Part shown: one piece after another, positions 33,905 through 38,419 of the stretch
Position numbering within the stretch: the first letter of the stretch is position 1
Layout: every line of letters begins with the position of its first letter
Made by a program: the position numbers and the translations under genes
Notes under the pieces: generated by a model
What the model was told of the DNA's origin: nothing
The model's database searches: none
What the model saw: only the letters and a program-made list of their open reading frames with translations
DNA from: Bacteroidaceae bacterium
GTDB taxonomy: Bacteria; Bacteroidota; Bacteroidia; Bacteroidales; Bacteroidaceae
Assembly (NCBI GenBank): GCA_017416805.1
Contig: JAFQBB010000035.1
Location: forward strand, 1 to 38,419
DNA: 38,419 bases
Direction: 5' to 3'

Positions 33905-36058
33905 ATGAAGAAAAGTATTTTAGTACTCATGTCATTATTTGCCACTTTTACCACTATGGCACAAGAAAAGATCCCCTTCACTTTGCATGACCTCATTCCC
34001 GGAGGCAAAAACTATCGCCAGTGTACTCCCCAGAATGCGTGGTATGCATGGTGGGGCGACCACTGTGTGGAATTGGATGTGGATACATTGACAGGTCTGA
34101 AACCTGGGAGTAAGAAACCTGCTACCGTACTGATGGAACTTGATCAGGTGAACCGTTGGTTGGAGGCTGCCGGCAAGCAACCTGTACACACATTGCAAAG
34201 TGTATCGTTCCCATATGCAGACAAGTCGCAGGCACTGTTCCGTACCAATCGTGAATACCTGTTGGTTGATTGGCAAATGGGGGCTGTAGTGTGGAGCTTG
34301 CCTATACCTGAAAAGGCTGCCAATCAGGATTGGCACAAGTTATCGCGAAACCTCGCTTACACCGTTGATAATAACCTATGGGTGATGACGGTCGATGGAA
34401 AGTGTGTGCAAGTGACCAATGAACCTACAGGTATCAAATGCGGACAGGTGGTACACCGAAATGAGTTCGGTATTGAGAAGGGAACCTTTTGGAGTACCGA
34501 CGGACAGCGCTTGGCCTTCTACCGAATGGACGAAACGATGGTGAGTGACTATCCGCAAGTGGATACAGAAGCCCGAACGGCTGAATATGTGCCCGACAAG
34601 TATCCCATGGCCGGGACTGCCAGCCACAAGGTGACGGTGGGTGTATATGACATCGCTACAGGACAGACCGTTTATCTGCAAGCCGGTGACCCTACTGACC
34701 GTTACTTCTCCAATATTGCCTGGAGTCCTTGTGGAGGATATGTCTATATGATGGAACATCCGCGTGAACAGAACCGCGCAGAACTGGTTCGTTACAATGC
34801 CCTGACGGGTGAAAAGAATGCTGTGCTCATTACCGAAGCACACGAAAAATATGTGGAGCCTATGCATCCCATCACATTCCTTCCTTGGGATAACACAAAA
34901 TTCATTTACCAGAGTCAGAAGGATGGATTCAACCATCTATACCTATATAATATAGAAGGAGAAGAGTTGGCGCAGTTGACAAAGGGCGAGTGGCTTGTTC
35001 AGGAACTCGTTGGCTTCCACGAAAAGCGTAAAGAGGTAATCATCGTCAGCACCGAAGTCAGTCCTTTACAGAGTAACCTGTATGCTGTGAGTGTGAAGAA
35101 TGGCAAACGCCGTCCTATAGGCAATAGCGAGGGGGTACATACGGTGCAACTTTCAGCTTCGGCCGATTGGGTGATTGACCACTATTCGGCTCCTGCGACT
35201 CCGCGTTGTATCGAATTGGTGAGTGTGAAGGATGGCAAGAACCGTAATGTCTTGTTGGATGCCCCCAATCCATGGGCAGGATTCAATGTGCCAGAGATGA
35301 CCGTGGGCACACTCAAAGCTGCTGATGGAGTGACAGACCTCTATTATCGTCTGGTAAAACCTGTCGATTTTGATCCTGCGAAGAAATATCCCGCTGTCAT
35401 CTATGTCTATGGCGGCCCTCATGCACAGATGATTCAAAACTCGTGGAACTATGCCGTGCGCGGATGGGACATCTATATGGCTCAGCAAGGTTACGTGGTG
35501 TTTACCGTGGATAATCGTGGAAGCAGCAATCGTGGTTTGGCGTTTGAGAATTGCACTTTCCGCCAATTGGGTGTTGAGGAGATGAAGGACCAGCTCCGTG
35601 GTGTGGATTTCCTCAAGAGTCTGCCTTATGTGGATGCAGACCGTCTGGGTGTGCATGGATGGAGTTATGGCGGTTTCATGACTGCCAACTTGATGCTGAC
35701 CTATCCCGATGTATTCAAAGTGGGTGTGGCCGGTGGCCCCGTTACGGATTGGAAGTACTACGAGGTGATGTACGGTGAACGCTACATGGATACACCGCAA
35801 ACCAACCCCGAAGGTTACAAGAACAGCAGCCTTTTGGAAAAGGCTGGCAACCTGAAGGGCCGTCTGCTCATTATCCATGGAGGTAACGACCCCGTCTGTG
35901 TCCCCCAAATGACCTATTCCTTCCTGAAGGCTTGCATCGACAATGGCACACACCCCGACCTTTTCATCTATCCCGGGCACGGGCACAACATGGTAGGTCG
36001 CGATCGTGTGCATCTGCATGAGCACATCACCCGCTATTTTGAGGATTTCCTGGAGTAA
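33905..36058 (+). CDS. dipeptidyl peptidase IV family serine peptidase (S9B)
   Basis: A 717-residue exported peptidase expected to release X-Pro or X-Ala dipeptides from peptide N-termini. The signal peptide MKKSILVLMSLFATFTTMA is cut before QEKIPF. An eight-bladed DPP4-type propeller spans ~50-440, including the Glu-containing motif WSTDGQRLAFYRMDE. The alpha/beta-hydrolase domain spans ~470-717 with Ser587 in HGWSYGGFM, Asp662 in IHGGNDPV and a His in YPGHGHNM (probably His694). It stands alone. A hairpin ATTCTAT-AA-ATAGAAT (33885-33900) sits 4 nt before the start codon and could affect initiation. After the stop, the same frame stays open for 49 codons through the 24-bp repeat. Confidence 0.95.
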   Translation: MKKSILVLMSLFATFTTMAQEKIPFTLHDLIPGGKNYRQCTPQNAWYAWWGDHCVELDVDTLTGLKPGSKKPATVLMELDQVNRWLEAAGKQPVHTLQSVSFPYADKSQALFRTNREYLLVDWQMGAVVWSLPIPEKAANQDWHKLSRNLAYTVDNNLWVMTVDGKCVQVTNEPTGIKCGQVVHRNEFGIEKGTFWSTDGQRLAFYRMDETMVSDYPQVDTEARTAEYVPDKYPMAGTASHKVTVGVYDIATGQTVYLQAGDPTDRYFSNIAWSPCGGYVYMMEHPREQNRAELVRYNALTGEKNAVLITEAHEKYVEPMHPITFLPWDNTKFIYQSQKDGFNHLYLYNIEGEELAQLTKGEWLVQELVGFHEKRKEVIIVSTEVSPLQSNLYAVSVKNGKRRPIGNSEGVHTVQLSASADWVIDHYSAPATPRCIELVSVKDGKNRNVLLDAPNPWAGFNVPEMTVGTLKAADGVTDLYYRLVKPVDFDPAKKYPAVIYVYGGPHAQMIQNSWNYAVRGWDIYMAQQGYVVFTVDNRGSSNRGLAFENCTFRQLGVEEMKDQLRGVDFLKSLPYVDADRLGVHGWSYGGFMTANLMLTYPDVFKVGVAGGPVTDWKYYEVMYGERYMDTPQTNPEGYKNSSLLEKAGNLKGRLLIIHGGNDPVCVPQMTYSFLKACIDNGTHPDLFIYPGHGHNMVGRDRVHLHEHITRYFEDFLE

Positions 36059-36073
36059 AATATCACCGTAAAT

Positions 36074-36169
36074 GACGTCTCCGATCTCATCATCGGTGAC
36101 ATCCCCGACCTCATCATCAGTGACATCCCCGACCTCATCATCGGTGACATCCCCGACCTCACTGATGGT
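36074..36169. repeat. four tandem 24-bp units after the DPP4-type gene
   Basis: Units at 36074-36097, 36098-36121, 36122-36145 and 36146-36169 follow GACATCCCCGACCTCATCATCGGT with few changes; units 2 and 3 differ at one base, while 1 and 4 are more diverged. Each carries CCGA..TCGG dyad symmetry. The array starts 15 nt after the stop codon. Being a multiple of 3, it is open in the frame of the preceding gene and would read as repeats of DIPDLIIG. Confidence 0.92.
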
Positions 36170-36180
36170 GAATTATTATT

Positions 36181-36224
36181 AGGAAGAATGCTATTCTTAT
36201 GCGCTTGAGATTAGCATTCTTCCT
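36181..36224. repeat. 13-bp perfect hairpin between convergent genes
   Basis: AGGAAGAATGCTA (36181-36193) pairs perfectly with TAGCATTCTTCCT (36212-36224) around an 18-nt loop. It lies between the DPP4-type gene and the end of the small PspC gene. Related GAATG.TATTCTT words follow at about 36232-36243. No U tract follows on either strand, so it may be a transcript-end structure or weak bidirectional terminator. Confidence 0.6.
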
Positions 36225-36264
36225 ACGCGGGGAATGGTATTCTTTGAGCCTGTTGAGAGAAATG

Positions 36265-36471
36265 CTACTTCTGCTCGAGCAAATTGTCTTTCGGCATGAC
36301 CAGCATCATGATGATGTAGAGTATGACTCCAGGGAAGGCCGCCGAGAAGAAGGACAGAAGGATGTAAGCAATACGCACTACGGTAGCATCAATGTCGAGG
36401 TATTCGGCCAATCCACCGCATACACCTGCAATTTTACAATCTCGGGTTGAACGTCTGAGTCTTTTTTCCAT
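36265..36471 (-). CDS. small PspC-domain membrane protein
   Basis: A 68-residue protein that is one PspC domain: MEKRLRRSTRDCKIAGVCGGLAEYLDIDATVVRIAYILLSFFSA, then a second hydrophobic stretch FPGVILYIIMMLVMPKDN. PspC domains sit in the inner membrane and, in proteobacteria, take part in sensing envelope stress; the role of stand-alone short forms in Bacteroidota is not defined. It follows the larger PspC-domain gene after 121 nt, the gap being filled by an octamer repeat array. It ends in a short charged tail (NLLEQK). Confidence 0.92.
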   Translation of the reverse strand: MEKRLRRSTRDCKIAGVCGGLAEYLDIDATVVRIAYILLSFFSAAFPGVILYIIMMLVMPKDNLLEQK

Positions 36472-36502
36472 AATTCTATTGTTTAATGAGTTAATACATC
36501 TT

Positions 36503-36585
36503 AGTTGACAAGTTGACGAGTTGACAAGTTAACGAGGTTAGTACTGCATGGCCCTTGTCAACTTGTATCTTGTCAACTCGTTAAC
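36503..36585. repeat. octamer array AGTTGACA with inverted counterpart, after the larger PspC gene
   Basis: Four head-to-tail octamers (AGTTGACA, AGTTGACG, AGTTGACA, AGTTAACG) fill 36503-36534. The opposite orientation appears at 36554-36585 (CTTGTCAACT..). GTTGACGAGTTGACAAG (36512-36528) pairs at 16 of 17 positions with 36569-36585. The array lies 7 nt beyond the stop of the larger PspC gene. The same octamers recur upstream of that gene at 38270-38317. Confidence 0.88.
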
Positions 36586-36592
36586 TGAATCT

Positions 36593-38257
36593 TCATTTCA
36601 CTTTGCTCAACTTGAAGTCGGTGGCAGAGAACCAGGTGCCATTCCAATAGCCGGTGGCACCGTTGCGGTTGGTCACACCGTAGCGGATGATGCTGTCGGT
36701 CACTTCGATGTTGTCGATGCGTACACGGCTCCATCCATGTCCACGCTTGCGGTTGGCTTCAGCGATGCGCTTCACCTCGCCCGTCAGGGTGTTGTCGTTC
36801 TCCATACGGACCATAGCTTCCTGCCAAATCTCACCACCACTATTGGCATAGACAGGGAAGGAGGCAGAGAGGCGCTCGCCCTTACTGTTGAACACATAAA
36901 TCTCGGGGCCTTCGCCATTGGTGCGTACGGCCGCTTCGAGAGCATAGATGCCCGGAGTGATACGCACGGTGCGCTCAACGGTATAGAGCATGTTGGGATG
37001 CTCGGAGAATCCGTCGATGTACTCCTTCGAGCGGTCACCACTATAGTGCTCGGAACTCTTCATGTAATTATAGGTATGGTCGTGAGCTATGACTTCCCAA
37101 CCACGGTCGGTGAGCCAATCGATCTCCTCCTGGTTACGACGCTCTTCGCGTTGTTCGTTATATTCTTGGCGTATTTGGTCTGACTTGTAATCCATTTCCA
37201 CACCAAAGCCTACCAACGATGAAATGCCCACAATCAGCGATACGAAGAAAATGGCCAAGTAAATCCACAACATACGGCCAAGGGATTTGCCTTTGCCTAA
37301 TATGCGCATGATGGCATGGATAATCAGAATTACAAGTACCAGTACAGCAATGAATAGAGAAATACCGGAAACCCATGTGAAGCCATTGCTGGCGATGGCA
37401 TCAAGGAACATCTGATCACGGTTACCCATACCCATTGCATGACGGGCAATACCGCTATTGCCCATAAAACCCAATGTGCCTGCGCCAAGCAGAACTGTCA
37501 ACAAGAAAAGGAAGGCAATAAGAATCAAAGGAGCCAACATTAAAATAAGGATGGCCTTGATGAGCACGATCAATACTTTGAAGAGTCCATCGAGAACGAC
37601 AGATGACTTGCTACGATTGGTCGCCGGACGCTCCGTCCCGTCGGCACCGTTAACAATCTCCTCATTCAGATTCTCCATCGTCACGGGCTTGCCATGCATA
37701 CGCAGGCGCTCTTCGGGAGTCTTGGCTTCGGGGATAATCAAAGCAAGGACGAAATAGATAATCAGCACCGTCCAGAAGGATATATATATAAAAGGTATAG
37801 GGAGTATGGCCAGTGCCACTACGATGAGGCGCACCCACACGGGGTCGATGCCAAGATAGCAGGCAATGCCGGAGAGCACACCGCACAACAATTTGTCATC
37901 AGGGTTGCAATAGAGTCGTTTCTTCGACACTTGTTCGCTGAACCATTCGCGTCCGCGATGTCCGGTGGCAGAGCCATTCTCTCCCTCGCCAGAAGTTTCG
38001 TCCAGTTCTTCGGGATTGCCTATACGGCCAATGATTTCCTTTACCAGTTCGATATCTATCGGCTCACGGCCGTCGTTCTTCAACTCCAACATCAGTTCGG
38101 CTACGCGATGTTCGATGTCGTCGGCAATCTCTTCGCCTCCCTCCTTACGGGAGAAGTATCTCTTCATGTCGCCCAAGTAGCGGTTGAGCAACTCGTAGGC
38201 GTCTTCATCAATGGCATACAGGGTGCCAAAGAAGTTGATGGTAATATTCTTTTTCAT
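36593..38257 (-). CDS. PspC-domain multi-pass membrane protein with extracytoplasmic C-terminal domain
   Basis: A 554-residue membrane protein. Residues 1-90 are a conserved charged cytoplasmic region (MKKNITINFFGTLYAIDEDAYELLNRYL..VKEIIGRIGNPEEL). A PspC domain follows at ~110-175 (KKRLYCNPDDKLLCGVLSGIACYLGIDPVWVRLIVVALAIL) with its membrane segments. Three more hydrophobic segments come in the middle (VLIVLIKAILILMLAPLILIAFLFLLTVLL; GISLFIAVLVLVILIIHAIM; LWIYLAIFFVSLIVGISSLVG). A C-terminal soluble domain of ~190 residues resembles a jelly-roll (RTVRITPGIYALEAAVRTNGEGPEIYVFNSKGERL). I chose start 38257 rather than 38278 because MKKNITINF is the usual N-terminus. Bacteroidota relatives often sit beside a PadR-type regulator, which would lie outside this window. 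Confidence 0.9.
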   Translation of the reverse strand: MKKNITINFFGTLYAIDEDAYELLNRYLGDMKRYFSRKEGGEEIADDIEHRVAELMLELKNDGREPIDIELVKEIIGRIGNPEELDETSGEGENGSATGHRGREWFSEQVSKKRLYCNPDDKLLCGVLSGIACYLGIDPVWVRLIVVALAILPIPFIYISFWTVLIIYFVLALIIPEAKTPEERLRMHGKPVTMENLNEEIVNGADGTERPATNRSKSSVVLDGLFKVLIVLIKAILILMLAPLILIAFLFLLTVLLGAGTLGFMGNSGIARHAMGMGNRDQMFLDAIASNGFTWVSGISLFIAVLVLVILIIHAIMRILGKGKSLGRMLWIYLAIFFVSLIVGISSLVGFGVEMDYKSDQIRQEYNEQREERRNQEEIDWLTDRGWEVIAHDHTYNYMKSSEHYSGDRSKEYIDGFSEHPNMLYTVERTVRITPGIYALEAAVRTNGEGPEIYVFNSKGERLSASFPVYANSGGEIWQEAMVRMENDNTLTGEVKRIAEANRKRGHGWSRVRIDNIEVTDSIIRYGVTNRNGATGYWNGTWFSATDFKLSKVK

Positions 38258-38269
38258 TGTACTTTTTTT

Positions 38270-38317
38270 AGTTGACAAGTTGACAAGTTGACAAGTTAAC
38301 CAGTTGACGAGTTGACA
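38270..38317. repeat. six-unit octamer array AGTTGACA upstream of the PspC gene
   Basis: Six contiguous octamers at 38270, 38278, 38286, 38294, 38302 and 38310. Units 1-3 and 6 are AGTTGACA; 4 is AGTTAACC and 5 is AGTTGACG. It is the same word family as 36503-36534 and begins 13 nt upstream of the start codon at 38257, so it lies in or next to the promoter or leader. It may also be the 3' end of an unseen upstream gene. Confidence 0.92.
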
Positions 38318-38419
38318 AGGTTGATGAACTGAATGCTTGAACTTTGAACCTTAAACTTTAAATCTTACCCCTTGAACCCGAAACTTTTAATTCTTAATTC
38401 TTTAATTTTTAACTTCCAA
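38318..38419. other. gene-free right edge, AT-rich quasi-repeat
   Basis: No gene is visible. The sequence drifts through related short words (GAACTTTGAACC, TTAAACTTTAAATC, TTAATTCTTAATTCTTTAATTTTT) with a rough period of 7-10 nt, continuing the style of the adjoining octamer array. The stretch is cut off by the window end. Confidence 0.5.

Noticed and set aside
35153-36025. 290-codon minus-strand frame inside the DPP4-type gene
   Set aside because: Antisense shadow of the hydrolase domain, which has all catalytic residues.

Overview
The window looks like chromosomal DNA of a Bacteroidales gut bacterium (Bacteroides or Phocaeicola type). Signs are the Bacteroidota promoter signature (TTTG, about 20 nt, TAnnTTTG), the lack of strong ribosome binding sites before most genes, and families typical of the group: DUF6242, DUF6089, DUF4294, DUF3108, GH3-like, clostripain-like C11 lipoprotein, Omp85 with a run of Skp-like chaperones. 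I cannot name the species. I see no rRNA, CRISPR array, prophage or transposase gene.

Layout. 1-4900: tRNA-Gln, tyrS, a secreted choloylglycine-hydrolase-family enzyme, an outer-membrane barrel protein and a TolB-like propeller protein. 5200-15320: one long minus-strand envelope cluster reading DUF6242 lipoprotein, DUF6089 barrel, uppS, bamA, three Skp/OmpH chaperones, murI and metG, with tight spacing and a clear promoter at 15376-15406. It combines the undecaprenyl carrier, outer-membrane protein assembly, periplasmic chaperones and D-glutamate supply. 15600-18655: a membrane LTA-synthase-like transferase, a DUF4294 protein and a TrmH-type RNA methyltransferase. 18656-19123: an AT-rich gene-free stretch with a cluster of DnaA-box-like 9-mers, which I read as the chromosomal origin, oriC. 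19124-26431: nadA, a repeat-rich gap, a LuxR-type regulator with a C11 peptidase lipoprotein, valS and a 6-phosphofructokinase. 26592-36058: GH3-like, Big_5 lipoprotein, DUF3108, serine acetyltransferase, an RlmL-like methyltransferase with a highly charged tail, and a DPP4-type peptidase. 36265-38257: two PspC-domain membrane proteins.

The most interesting material is non-coding. (1) The probable oriC has a duplicated two-box DnaA module, and strand composition flips across it: the + strand is C/A-rich to the left and G/T-rich to the right whichever way the genes point. (2) A 172-bp MITE-like element at 20151-20322 has 22-bp terminal inverted repeats (20 of 22 matching) and exact 8-bp flanking direct repeats. 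(3) Many intergenic gaps hold compact tandem or inverted repeats. They use different sequences but share a design (short period, dyad symmetry), and most sit just after a stop codon. Together they look like a 3'-end repeat class.
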